From Buxus sempervirens (taxonomy: Eukaryota; Streptophyta; Magnoliopsida; Buxales; Buxaceae), in contig OX387188.1 of assembly GCA_947561395.2 (NCBI GenBank), positions 37,071,942 to 37,135,941 of the forward strand: a stretch of 64,000 nucleotides of DNA, given 5' to 3'. The notes under the pieces were generated by a model that had not been told where the DNA came from, did no database searches, and saw nothing but the letters and a program-made list of their open reading frames with translations. Both the position numbers and the translations under genes were made by a program. Shown piece after piece: positions 13,401 to 23,898 of this stretch; position 1 is the stretch's first letter; each line of letters starts with the position of its first letter.

Positions 13401-14617
13401 AATGACAAAATTATAAAATACGCTTTGAATACTTTTATTTATCTATGCATTCAATTTATTTATTATTTTCTTACAGATATCATTAAAAAATATGCTACTG
13501 TGGATGTAAACACTTGAAATTTGATGACAAAATCATGAGCTTAGAACACATTCACACAACATAAGTAATCCATACCAAATCTTTCAGGTTTCTTACAAAT
13601 CTCTAATCAGTGTTAAAATCAATACCCAATAACAGATCTTACACAGATCAGAAATATTTTTAAAATGAGACCATAATGAGAATTCTTGCTTAGATAGTAA
13701 AACACATTAGTAAATTTCTCTTGAGAAGAGAAATCATAACTATTTCAGCAGCATTCAAAGCGATGCAGTAAATCCATGTGTTTATTAAAAGCAAGGAAGA
13801 AGCATACAGCATGATAAGAACATCAAAACTGAACAGGAATACCATTTTTTTTTTCATTTCAAAAAGTTGAGAGAGAAAAGAAAACTGGATTCACAAATAA
13901 CAACAATATAACCGAAATAAAAATGTAAGAGACCTAGAAATTCCAAAACACCGAAACAATAGCGAAATAAAAAGCCATAAATAAAGAAAAGAAAAGTTAC
14001 GCACTAGTCAAATCAAATCAATCAAAAAAATGCAATATTTACAACTAAAACTAAAATCCCAAAGATAAAACCCCATCAATTCCATTTTTTATGCCCAACA
14101 CTAAAAACACATGAATCAACATCAATAAAATTGAAACCCCATAACCCAAAACACATCAAGATCCAAAAATTCCACCCAAAAAAAAAGGCGGTAGCGAAAA
14201 GGACAAATCAAAGGGTAAAAAAAAGCCGATACTCGTAGATTGAACAGAGGATAGGAAAAAAAATTGAAAAAAAAAACACGAAGAAATACTCACAAAGCAA
14301 TCATCGTCGATGGTGAAGATGTACTTCTTTTTGGAAACCATATAGCCGAAGCAACGGCAAGCAGAATCCTTAAACGAAATGCAGGAAGCCTTGGGACCCA
14401 ATATCCTATTAATGTCGTTTCGGTTGTAGAGTTCGTAATCGAAACCCTCAGGAACAACGATCTTCTTGGTAGGATCGCCATCTTGAACAATGATCAGATG
14501 ATAGGGCTGAAAGTACGGCCTCCACATCTCCAGAAAATCAAGATTCCTGATAGTGGGTATAACGATATCTAGCTCATCCTTCAAAAGGGGTGTGGGAGCA
14601 ACCGAAGCTTCCGCCAT
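10454..14617 (-). CDS. UAM: UDP-arabinopyranose mutase / reversibly glycosylated polypeptide (RGP, GT75)
   Basis: Four exons on the minus strand: 14294-14617 (ATG), 11205-11455, 10954-11122 and 10454-10804 (TAA), together 1095 bp and 364 residues, the usual size for class 1 RGPs. The enzyme interconverts UDP-arabinopyranose and UDP-arabinofuranose on the cytosolic Golgi face, supplying arabinofuranose for pectin, xylan and wall glycoproteins. Visible family landmarks are an N-terminal '[20 protein letters not shown]' strand, the metal-binding DDD of 'FTIDDDC' (residues 104-106), and '[12 protein letters not shown]', whose second arginine (about 159) is the probable auto-glycosylated residue, followed by '[19 protein letters not shown]'. 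An upstream in-frame non-ATG extension was ignored; MAEAS is the natural start. The first intron is long (2.8 kb). The gene looks intact. Family identity is near certain; the individual paralogue is not. Confidence 0.96.
11456..14293 (-). other. Long first intron of the mutase gene
   Basis: This 2.8-kb AT-rich intron begins with GTGAGT after the DDDCF codons and ends with AACAG. I found no second gene, no element with clear terminal repeats and no RNA gene in it. Open frames here are short and unlike known proteins. Confidence 0.7.
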
Positions 14618-14763
14618 TAGAACAATAGATCTAGATATCCGATGTGCGATGGAAGTAACAGAAGCGGAAGAAGAACAGAAGTTACAGAACAAAACAAAAC
14701 GAATAAAGAAGAAGAGAGAGAAAGAGAAAGAGAGACAGCAGAATGAGGAAACTCAGGGGTGCT

Positions 14764-14801
14764 TGTCTCGTATATAAATATCAAGTACGTGGTATCACGT
14801 G
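14764..14801 (-). promoter_or_regulatory. Core promoter of the mutase gene: TATA box and G-box
   Basis: A TATA-like stretch (TATATAAAT on the plus strand at about 14771-14779, read as ATTTATATA on the gene strand) lies about 155 bp upstream of the ATG. A palindromic G-box CACGTG follows at 14796-14801 and an ACGTGG motif at 14788-14793. The transcribed leader between TATA and ATG is a CT-rich tract on the gene strand (about 14710-14737). G-boxes are bound by bZIP/bHLH factors in plants; function here is inferred only. Confidence 0.5.
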
Positions 14802-15746
14802 CGAATCCGTCGCGATCGGCACGGACGAAGCATCGTAACGAGACGTGTCGGTGCCGTCGTGATCGGAGACTTGTTCAAAACCGCCGGTGTTTTTTGACGC
14901 GTTGTTCCCTTTTCTCTCTCTCCGACAGGTTATATTCCTCGAGTTTCGAAGGGTATTCCCGCGTGGAGTTGTGGACAGAAGTGGCAAGCCATACTTATGA
15001 GAAAAGTTTACCCCACAAAAAATAAAAACAAGATTAACAGTTGGGAACTTGTGGAAGGGGGGACTCTTTCTTGGTCAATGACACAAAGAGCAATTGTAGA
15101 AAACAAAATGATGTGGGGGTGGCTTTCATACGTTTGTTCTGGGATTAAGGAGCAAAAAGTTAACAGGGTTTTGGGAAAATTAAATTTTAATTCTAATTTT
15201 CAAAATAATTGCATTCAGTCATCTCAGCTTTAACTAGTAAACTTTATCAAAATAATTATATTTTAGTATTTAATTATGAAAAATAAAATTAATTTTCCCT
15301 TCTTTGGATTTTTTGTGGGAACTCTTTGGAAAAGAAGATGAGGGTATGGGAGTGGCAGCAGATGCTGAGGTCATTCCAGAGCAAGACTGTACGAGGAACA
15401 ACCCAAATCAAGCTGGCAATCAATATTCAAATGCGCATAGTGAAACCCATGTTTTTCTCAGACCAAGACAATAATACAGGTTAAAGTATTAGGTTAATTT
15501 CATGCATGATTACAGCAATTTTCATCCTGAGGTTTGCTTGACAGCTCTATGGTCGGTCAAGAAAGACTCAAGCTTCTGCAATGGATCAGGAAAAAATGCA
15601 ATGATTGAGGGGCATATTGAGGGACACATTAATGGCCCCCATTTGGCTGGATGAAAGGAAAATTCTGATTTTCATTCACTTGTTAGAAAATTGTTGTTGA
15701 TTTACATGCTTCAATATACTGTATTTCCTCTGTAGTTACAAATTTA
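14802..15746. other. Intergenic between mutase promoter and CYP85A 3' end
   Basis: This stretch separates the head of the mutase gene from the tail of the P450 gene; both are on the minus strand. It should hold distal mutase promoter and the P450 3' UTR. No additional gene or element with recognisable ends was seen. Confidence 0.5.
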
Positions 15747-18700
15747 CTAATACTTTGAAACCCTTATATGCATCCCATTTGGTGCTTCTACTCTAGGGAA
15801 TTTCAGCAGCTTATCTCCTCCAACTTCTTCCCATCTGAAACATACATTTAACTAAAATCATTAAGGTTGTACTAGCTAGTACACAAAATTGGATTTCAAA
15901 ATGAAATTCAGACCCCCAGTTCCAAATTCACTCATTTGATCTTAAATTGGATCTCAGTTAGACAGAAATAAAAATGGAAAATATTAATCTACCTGTATCT
16001 AGTTACCAAGTAGTGAAGAAATGTCGAAATTTCTGCTATGCCCAATTCCTTTCCTGGGCATAACCTGCTTCCTCCTCCAAATATTAGAAAGTAGTTCTGA
16101 GACTCTAAATTTTTATCCTGCATTCAAAGATCATTCTATTTTGGTTATATGAGCAGATACTTGTGTCTACACTTCAAATAAATATTTGAGAAGAGATCAA
16201 GCAGCACTGCACTGCACTGCATTGCAGTGTATACATAAGACCCCTGTCAAAATGGACTTGAAATCTGCTGGAGCCATAGGCTGGAATATCTGCTGGTCCA
16301 ACGGCAATGCATGTGTCCACATAAGTATGTGAAGCTGACGTGGACGCATGCATTGCCGTTGGACCAGCAGATCTTCCAGCGAGAGGGTCCAGGTGATATG
16401 GCCTAGTCAAAATGATAGGATGCCCATCTAGCACAGCACTAACAATTGGTTAATCTGTCCTGCATAACAACAGTTTTTTTTTTTTTTTTGGCGAATTATG
16501 AATAATGCATAACAACAGTAATTTTGAGTGGTAAACTATTACAGAATTTCTTTTTCCTTCCTGGGTACAATCTGTGGACAAGCAGACATCCTTCGATACT
16601 GGTTATGCTCATTTAATGACTGAAATCATCTCAGAAATAAGTAAAACGAACAACCCCACTAACCAGCCATCTCCAAGGATTGAAGGTTAAAGGTTCTGGG
16701 TAAAGAAATTCATCATAGTTGATCTCCCTTGTGTAGACATATATTTTCCACCCTTTTGGAATAACAAATCCTGAAAGGCACAAAAACTTTGCCATTAATT
16801 TCTAAGCTACTTCCTATTCATATAAGTCCATATAAATAAGTATAATGTGAACCACACAGTAAACAGACCCAAAGTTATAAGCCGCACGAACATTTAAGCC
16901 TATAACAGCAAGTATTCTTAGTAAAATGACCACATAATCTTCTAAACCTACCATTCAATTCCATTTCTTGAGTTGTTTTCCTCAAGACCCCATTAACAAT
17001 TGTTGCTAATCTAGCAGTCTCAAGGATCACCTGCATCAAGAATGGCATTCTACATACATTGGTTTTGTTCCTTTTTATTTTGATAATTGAAAAATCAAGT
17101 TATGCATTCGAAGAATCTATTACAGCATGAGTGAAGCTCATGGACTTGTAGTCATTCCAGTCAATTGGCTCCTCTGCCTTCTTCCTCTTCAGAATTTCTA
17201 ACTGTTCTTCCTAGAGTATTCAAGAACATGTCAGACATACAAACATATTTAAAAGATGAAATTACTAAGATGTCTTCAAAGGAAGAATCTCTGACTCACT
17301 CTCAGTTCTTGAAGAGCTCTAGGTTGATCATGTAGATACTTGACGGCCATCATTGAAGTAGTTGAGACTGTCTCGTAACCTGAATACAAAATCGCAATAA
17401 TTTGATCGATTATCTCTTCATCAGTGAGCTTGTATCTCATGTCCTCAGATCTCAGTAGGCAACCAAGCATGTCTTGTTGGGTATTAGGAGAAGATCTTCT
17501 ATCCACTATGATTTTTCTTAAAATGCTGACAATACTTTTCCTTGCCTGTGAAGAACCTCAATTAAGCTTCAACAGAACATGAGAATGCAAATGGTGGCAG
17601 TCATAGATAAAATGTTCAGCAATATACCTGGAACCCACAACGATAATTTGTGCCTGGAAGATCAATAGGGAGTGATAGTGTTCCTAGCACCAGCTTATAG
17701 AACTCTCGCTTGAAGTCATTGGATATGGAACAAGATTCACTACCAGCAATCTGATTGAGCGATGAGAGAAGTGCCATCTGAACAAAAGCAAAATGTAATA
17801 GCTTTCAATCATATTGAGAATTGAATTTTAATCTTTTTTTATTAATTTTTTACTGATCCCCCAAAGGCTGATTGGGTAATATTGATTGATTCAAACACAA
17901 ACAATAACCTGAAAATTTAACTAAAAGAAATAAAAATAATTTTCATTTTCCTTTTTTCCTATCCTTGTTTTGTTTTTTCATCTTTTTAGCTTCAGCTATT
18001 GTTTTTTGCATTTTTTAGTTTTAGGGCTGAAGGGGTCTTATTTTGAGAGTTCAAATTGACTGTAAATTATAAATGGAAGAACTAGCTCTTTACCTCATAC
18101 ATATTTATAATACTACTGACACAGAGGAAGAAGAATAAGTACAGTTGGATAAGTTCTTATTTACTCTGATCTCTTGTTTCTGATGGCATTTATTATGCTA
18201 CAAACCTCTTTGGTCTTTTCCTGAATGTTTATAGTTCTGCCATCCCAGTTGCTCAGGTGAGATCTCATGAATTCATCAATCTTCGGCAAAAGTTGGTCTC
18301 TGATCATGGTGGGGCTGGTAAGGGCAAGCAATGCCCTCCTCATAATCTTGTGAGTCGAACCATCCACAGCAGCAATGTTGCACTTCCCTAAGATGTCCAG
18401 CATGGACTGTGGATAGCCAGGAACAAGGCCTTTTCCTTCATTCAAGAGGATAAATCTGTTCAGCTCTGGATCCATGGAAACAATTGTAGGACAACCCAGT
18501 ATGTGGGACTTGAAAACATTCCCATACCTGAAATAAAAATTGATAAAGAAAGCTTCTTCTTTTAGATGAAATCAAACTATAATTTTTTAGGCTTTTTAAC
18601 TAACTAGAAGGCCATAAAGATCAGTTTCTGTAGCAATAGTAAAAGAAAGTAGGACAATTTAAAGCTGCCTTTGGTAGGACTCCCACGTATATGAAGTCCA

Positions 18701-19738
18701 TGGTTTTCAGTTTCGGCGGGAAAAATCATTTTTTTTTAAGTGTCGATGCGTTTCGACACAAAAAAATCGGTTTTCTTAAAATCGACCGATTTTTTCAACG
18801 TGCAGGCGAAAAATTGGCGGCGTGCCGAGCGAAATGGTCCGAAACGAGCAAAATTTGATTTTTTTTGCGAAAAATTTGATTTTTTAAAATTTTAATTGGG
18901 GCGTGCCGCCGAAAAATCGACAGAACCAAAAAAATCAATTTTTTTTCTAATTTTTTGCCTTTTTGATTTTTCCGGCATTTCGCGGCGTGCCGTTTTTTCC
19001 AATGGGCAGCACGCCCAACAGCACCGAAATTGCAAACCTTAATATGAACTATGATGTCTATAAAAGAGGAAGGCAGAGTCTTGTGGGGTGGTGGGGAGGA
19101 AAATAAATTAGAAGGAAAAATAAATCAAGGAAAAGGCTCCTAAAGATTTCATGCATGCAAGCATACTATTACCATATTGGATCAGAAAAAGGAACTCAAA
19201 AAGGGATTTAAATCTAAAACACTCATGTCTCTATCTGGCTACCAACAAAATAAACACTTGTAACAGTGAAGAACTGTTAATAAACTTGGAGAAATATCAA
19301 GCTAAAACATCTTAAACAGAAAAAGCCAACTAGAAGTAGTAAGCGCTTGCACTCAGCACATGGAAACCATGCTTAAAACTTCAAAGAAAGAAAATAGCTT
19401 AAAACAGCCAAAAAGCTTCTTATCCACACAAATCACAAAAGGGGAGGCAAGAAAGCAAAGAAAAGAACAAAAAAGAGACTCCCGCTTAATAAAGAGAGAA
19501 GTAGTGTTTCATTTGTGCAATAACATAGATGAAAAGCATGTACAGATCACCTTGCTCTACGATTTTTCATGAAGTTGGGTCCTCGCCTTAGAAACTCTGT
19601 AGTCTCCCCAAATACTGGCCACCCCATTGTCCCTGGAGGCAAGCCTTTCTTACCGTATCTTAACTCGTTCCATCTCAACAGGACACAGCAGACACAGAGC
19701 CCCAGAACTATCCCTAAAACAGCAAAGAGAACCGCCAT
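15747..19738 (-). CDS. CYP85A1: Cytochrome P450 CYP85A (brassinosteroid C-6 oxidase)
   Basis: Nine minus-strand exons: 19551-19738 (ATG), 18206-18527, 17628-17777, 17300-17545, 17124-17210, 16952-17030, 16664-16770, 15993-16117 and 15747-15834 (TAG). Total 1392 bp, 463 residues, matching the roughly 465 of the family. CYP85A enzymes oxidise 6-deoxo-brassinosteroids such as 6-deoxocastasterone to castasterone in the ER. Landmarks are an N-terminal membrane anchor, the proline-rich '[14 protein letters not shown]', '[18 protein letters not shown]', the I-helix '[10 protein letters not shown]' (about 275-284), the K-helix 'ETAR' (335-338) and the haem loop '[10 protein letters not shown]' with Cys413. 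An in-frame TTG upstream was rejected in favour of the ATG before the anchor. No lesion seen. CYP85A1 and CYP85A2 cannot be separated by eye, so a Baeyer-Villiger activity cannot be judged. Confidence 0.96.
16281..16379. repeat. Near-perfect 40-bp inverted repeat (99-bp hairpin) in a CYP85A intron
   Basis: The arms 16281-16320 and 16340-16379 are reverse complements at 38 of 40 positions, with a 19-base loop. The core arm reads CTGCTGGTCCAACGGCAATG. The hairpin lies in the intron between the exons at 15993-16117 and 16664-16770. A related, diverged sequence (AGCTGGTCCAACGG) occurs at about 24010-24130, which suggests a small repeat family, probably a foldback MITE. Such hairpins can feed small-RNA production. 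Confidence 0.88.
16461..16518 (-). mobile_element. Tiny poly(A) retro-insertion, 32 bp, with 13-bp TSD
   Basis: TGCATAACAACAG occurs at 16461-16473 and again at 16506-16518. Between them is a run of T followed by about 16 other bases. Read on the minus strand this is a short 3' end plus a poly(A) tail between target-site duplications, the signature of a drastically 5'-truncated LINE- or SINE-type insertion. It lies in an intron of CYP85A. Confidence 0.85.
18702..19038. mobile_element. TIR element with low-complexity interior in CYP85A intron 1
   Basis: The ends are imperfect inverted repeats: GGTTTTCAGTTTCGGCG at 18702-18718 and the complement of GGTTTGCAATTTCGGTG at 19022-19038 (14 of 17 match). 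The interior alternates T/A homopolymers with GCGTGCCG and GAAAAATC motifs, unlike the rest of the intron. Nearby direct repeats (ATATGAAGT on the left, ATATGAACT on the right) could be a degraded 9-bp target-site duplication, which would fit a Mutator-like MITE. Superfamily is uncertain. Confidence 0.55.
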
Positions 19739-19819
19739 TGATGCTCTCCCCAAGAAACTCCAACCACACCTCAAGGAGCTGTAAATAGTATGTGCTGCTC
19801 ACGTTCAAGTTATCAGACG

Positions 19820-19831
19820 TGTTTATATATA
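19820..19831 (-). promoter_or_regulatory. TATA box of CYP85A
   Basis: On the gene strand CTATATATAAAC reads as a near-consensus plant TATA box about 85 bp upstream of the ATG at 19738, allowing a short leader. Position and sequence are the only evidence. Confidence 0.6.
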
Positions 19832-19950
19832 GACCTGGGAGACTACTATAGGTATAGAGAAAAGGTCTATAGATGTAGGCCAAACAGTGGACCTATACCT
19901 AGCTTGTAGCTACATTACTTTCAATCCCAGGTAATAAAAAACCCATTCAA

Positions 19951-20004
19951 GTCAAGATACTTTCTATTACCGAAAAAAAAAAAAAAAAAGTCAAGATACT
20001 TTCT
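19951..20004 (+). mobile_element. Tiny poly(A) retro-insertion, 24 bp, with 15-bp TSD
   Basis: GTCAAGATACTTTCT is duplicated exactly at 19951-19965 and 19990-20004. The 24 bases between consist of ATTACCG followed by a pure A run. This is the minimal footprint of target-primed reverse transcription: a tail with seven bases of element 3' end. It is upstream of CYP85A. Confidence 0.88.
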
Positions 20005-20167
20005 GTTGTAAGGCACACTAAATCTCAGTAGGTTCCCTTTTAACAAAGATTAGCATCTCTGACTCCTCTTTTTGGGTGGAATTAGCATATATGATTCAAC
20101 AACCACTTGTCTAAGATCTAGTAATAAATGTTTCTTAAACAGAGAGCGCATGGATGGGTATCAGTAA

Positions 20168-20214
20168 TTAAATGGACTCTTGTTCATCAAAAAAAAAAAA
20201 TTTAATGGACTCTT
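20168..20214 (+). mobile_element. Tiny poly(A) retro-insertion with near-perfect TSD
   Basis: AATGGACTCTT occurs at 20171-20181 and again at 20204-20214. The insert between is GTTCATC plus a run of A and a few T. Structure matches the neighbouring insertion at 19.95 kb, but the duplication is shorter and its left edge is blurred by A/T bases. Confidence 0.7.
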
Positions 20215-22423
20215 TATAGATGAAACCTTTTGTTGACTTGGGTATTGGTGCTCATCCAAAAATATTACGGGTAATGGTCTGCATGAGAGAAATTTGGAGG
20301 GAAGGGTGGAAGAAAGCAAGGAAAAGCTTACCAAAAGCTGGTATCATGTGCACATAGTCACACCTCCCTCTCTCTGAAAGAGAGAATTATATAAAGAGAG
20401 GAAGACTGCTTTGGGTCCTTTTTTAACCTGCAAGTTTGAAACATTGGACTCTTTATTGTGGGAAACTAGAAGTGAAAAAAGGTTTCATAGAAATAGGTGT
20501 TTGAAAACTTGGTCTGAACTGCCTAGGAAAGCCTCATTGAGGTATTTAACTTTTGGACCCTTGTGGGACAGAATCTTCAGTCAAATGGCTCTGCAATTTA
20601 TTCCTGTTTTCTATCTTTTTCTTTTGATCAATAATCCTGTTTTCTCATTTTACACAGCTTGGGTTGATTGAAAATCTAGAAAGAGTGAATGGTATTTGGA
20701 AGAAAAATAGAAAGTTTTTACTCTTAACTCTTAAGAAACTGAAAGGACTTGAATTCATAACTCCCTCAACTAAACAAGGATGGACTTCCGTAATGGAGTT
20801 AAGAATTGCTATGACCTAAACGGCCCTTTGATATGTCTTTGCATATAATTAAGAACTGAAACTTCTATGTTTGCAATATATATAGTATAATTATTGATTG
20901 TTCTTTTAAGGCTTTAACTGGGGATTTAACTTGGTTTTCTTTTAGTTCTCTTATTAAAGAGGTAACTGAGAGACAAGCACTTAAATTTGACTTGTGGGTT
21001 TTTCCAAAAATTTAGCTTTTGTCGCATGACTGTTGTAAAGTTCTGAAGGATAATTTCTTCCTAACAATGGTTCCTTTTGAAATATGGTTGAGTTCAAATC
21101 TCCACTATGAACTGATGTATTCAAGAAGTCTTAATTAGATTATTCCGTGATTAATCACCAATAAGATTTAGAACTAATTAACAGCATACGTATAAAGACA
21201 TTGTCAAGACGAGAGACAGTTTATTGGGTAATTTCTAAATTCTACAGAAAGATATATTTCCTTGACTTTCTGCTGAACTTTGTTTCCCTGGCCTCGGGTG
21301 GGTTAAAAGGTAGATTTGATGGAGACAAAAGAAATGCCGGATCCACGAGGAAATCCTTTGAAAGGGATTTGACAAAAAGGATGCCCCATTTGCATTGACA
21401 ACTAATTAATCCCTCATAAAACAGTCAAAAGTAGGTATATATGTAGGGCAAAACATAGGGTGAAGGCAAAAGAGCCACGCATGGCTTTTGAATGAAACGG
21501 TCGACCAACCTTTTGAATTCATCACCTATTTCTGGGCCATGGAAAAGAAGTGTAGAGTAGCTAGAGTTTGTGATTATTGACAATTTATGATGCCCATAAC
21601 CTGGTTAAAAATCACCAAATTGGAAGATATTTTGCATGCATGCCATGTGTTCGGTGAAAGGTTCTGCAAACTAGATGGCTAAGTTCTCCTTATTTCTATT
21701 GATATTTGGTATGAGGATTCTTTTAAGTAAGCCCCTCAAGAGTAAGGTTCTGATCAGTATGTTTCTACCTATTAAATCTGTTTGTTCGTGAAGACCCTTC
21801 AACTATTCCTAAGCCCTGGATACTACTTACTTTGAGGACTAGATGAAGACCCTTCAACTATACCATAATAACACATTTGTAGAATCATTCTTCCGGTGAG
21901 AGTCAGTCCTGAATTCATTTACTTACCATTGTTTAATGCCAAAAGGTGATGTCACAGCGATTTATTGCTCCATTAGCAAGCAAATAAGACACTCAATCAT
22001 AAGCTCTATCAACCTACAAAGAAGTGAGTAGCAGTAATAGTCGCTTGTTGAGGATTACCTTTGCTTTTCCTTTGCACCGTCTTACTCCATTTCTCATTTG
22101 TAACCCACTTTTCATGCACAGAGACATGGTAATGTATGCTAATCTTTTGAACAATCTTATCTTAATCATGACATTTAGATTCATATATTTTTAATTATGA
22201 TCTTAAGTTAACACTGTGTTAGACATCGTTGAGAGAGAGTGTAAAGCGTTAAAGAAGACTGGGCCTTCAAAGAGCCAGCGCTGGCTTGGACTTCCTTTTT
22301 TTTTTTTTTTGACCTTCTGACCTTCGAAGTCTTTAAATGGCTTCCACATATACCAGATAAGACGGTGCTTGATACTGGACCCAGACTGCTTACAAGGAGT
22401 ACTTGAGATTTTAAATTAGGGAT
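20215..22423. other. Intergenic, no gene recognised
   Basis: This 2.2-kb gene-free stretch lies between the CYP85A promoter side and the LINE. A frame at 20411-20671 is open for 86 codons but resembles no family I know. A T run near 22298-22312 may be another retroposon tail without a clear duplication. Otherwise nothing is supported. Confidence 0.5.
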
Positions 22424-23898
22424 CAGTAGACCCCACCTTTTTTTTTTTTTGATAACAAACTTGGAGAAATTTCATTAATCAGGAAAAAATCTTGGCAGTG
22501 CTCTGCCGACATAGTCATACTTAACAAGAGGTTCAACAGAAGAAGGAACATGGTTAATCCACAAACATGAGAAGTTGTCCAAGGCAAAATTTGCCAGACC
22601 ATCCGCCACCGAATTAGCTTCTCTATAGATCTTGGAGATTCGGAAAGATAAGAAGAGGGAAAGAAGGTGTCTAGCTTCATCCAAAAAATGGTCGATCCTC
22701 CAAATGCTGCTGTTTTGCTTGAGGCAGTCCACCACCACTTGGGAATCACTTTCTATCATGATCTTTTGGGCATTTAGTGAGAGGGCACATTTCAAACCTT
22801 CAACGATTGCCTGTGCTTCTGCTGTTAAGGAGTTGGAGGATCCAATTGAAAGAGCTAATGCACTCAACACCTTTCCATCAGCATTCCTTATGACCACTCC
22901 AATCGCTGCATCACCTGGATAACCCCTGGCTGCTCCATCAACATTCACCTTGACCCATCCCTCCAAAGGTCTCTGCCATTTAATAAACATTTCATGACCT
23001 TTCTTCAGCTTCCCATCTTTCAATCCTTTGTAAATGGTCTTTGAGTCTGCCTGCAAAATGTGGAAGAGAGAAATAGTTAGTGGGATGGACGGTTTAGTAT
23101 GTTCAAATAGGAGTTTGTTGCGAGTAAGCCAGACTGCCCAGCATATATTAGCCCAGGCTGCCATAACTTCCTGGGCTTCGAATACAGTGTTGCCACCCAT
23201 CTTGAAAACATGGTTGAAGATCCACTCTTTGCAATCAGCAACCATGCCAAATGCCGGGAGCCTCCCACCCATACATCCAAACCATAAGGCTCGGATGAAG
23301 GGGCAATTAAAAAAAAGATGAAAAGAAGAGTCTTGATCATTTAGGCATAGCGGGCAAGCTTCAGCAGGAACCCCAATCCGACTTCGTAGGATCTCGTTTG
23401 TAACATTACCATTGATGATGAGCTTCCACAAAAAGAACCTGATTTTTTGGGGCAGCGGAAGGTGCCAAATCTTTAACCACTCTTTCTCACCTGATCCATG
23501 GTTAGCATCCCCGGACAGCATTCTATAAGTTGAGGAAACAGTAAACATACCAGAATTTGTACCTTTCCAGACCACTCTATCCTTAGTAGCATGCTTACTA
23601 ATTGGAATTTTGCATATCTGGTCAGCAGCCAATGGAGTCCATACCGAAAATACCTTTATCCGATCCCATTCCCTAGAGTTCTGGTCGATAAATTCTGCCA
23701 AACATTGCTCCAGCAAATGGGTAGGAACCTGAATATCCATCTCACACTGTCCCTTCCACCATCTGTCATCACTAAGTTGAATGCTCTTGCCATCAGCAAT
23801 ACACCAAGCACTCCCAGATAAAAGAATCTTCCTGGTTTTGCACATTTGTTTCCAAAGCCATGATGCCGATGATGAGGCCTTAGCAGTAGACCCCACCT
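22424..23898 (-). mobile_element. 5'-truncated LINE (L1-type) with poly(A) tail and 15-bp TSD
   Basis: The element body is 22439-23883. Its minus-strand 3' end is a poly(A) run (T run at 22438-22450), and CAGTAGACCCCACCT is repeated exactly at 22424-22438 and 23884-23898. The 1.44-kb body holds only the C-terminal coding part of a LINE: zinc-binding RVT-type region and RNase H. Truncation at the 5' end, the tail and the duplication are diagnostic of target-primed reverse transcription. The exact duplication and open frame argue for a fairly recent insertion. Confidence 0.95.
22475..23883 (-). pseudogene. LINE polyprotein C-terminus: zf-RVT plus RNase H domain, 5'-truncated
   Basis: An uninterrupted frame of about 460 codons runs from the truncated 5' edge of the LINE to a stop at 22475. 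It begins with 'WCIADGKSIQLSDDRWW', typical of the segment after plant LINE reverse transcriptase, followed by the zinc-binding 'CPLCLNDQDSSFHLFFNCPF' (C-x2-C-x7-H-x4-C type). The RNase H fold follows, with catalytic-type acidic residues in 'VNVDGAARG', 'AEAQAIVEGL' and 'IESDSQVVV' and a later 'SVADGLAN' Asp. The reverse transcriptase and endonuclease are missing, and there is no native start, so it is a dead element fragment despite its open frame. Confidence 0.9.
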
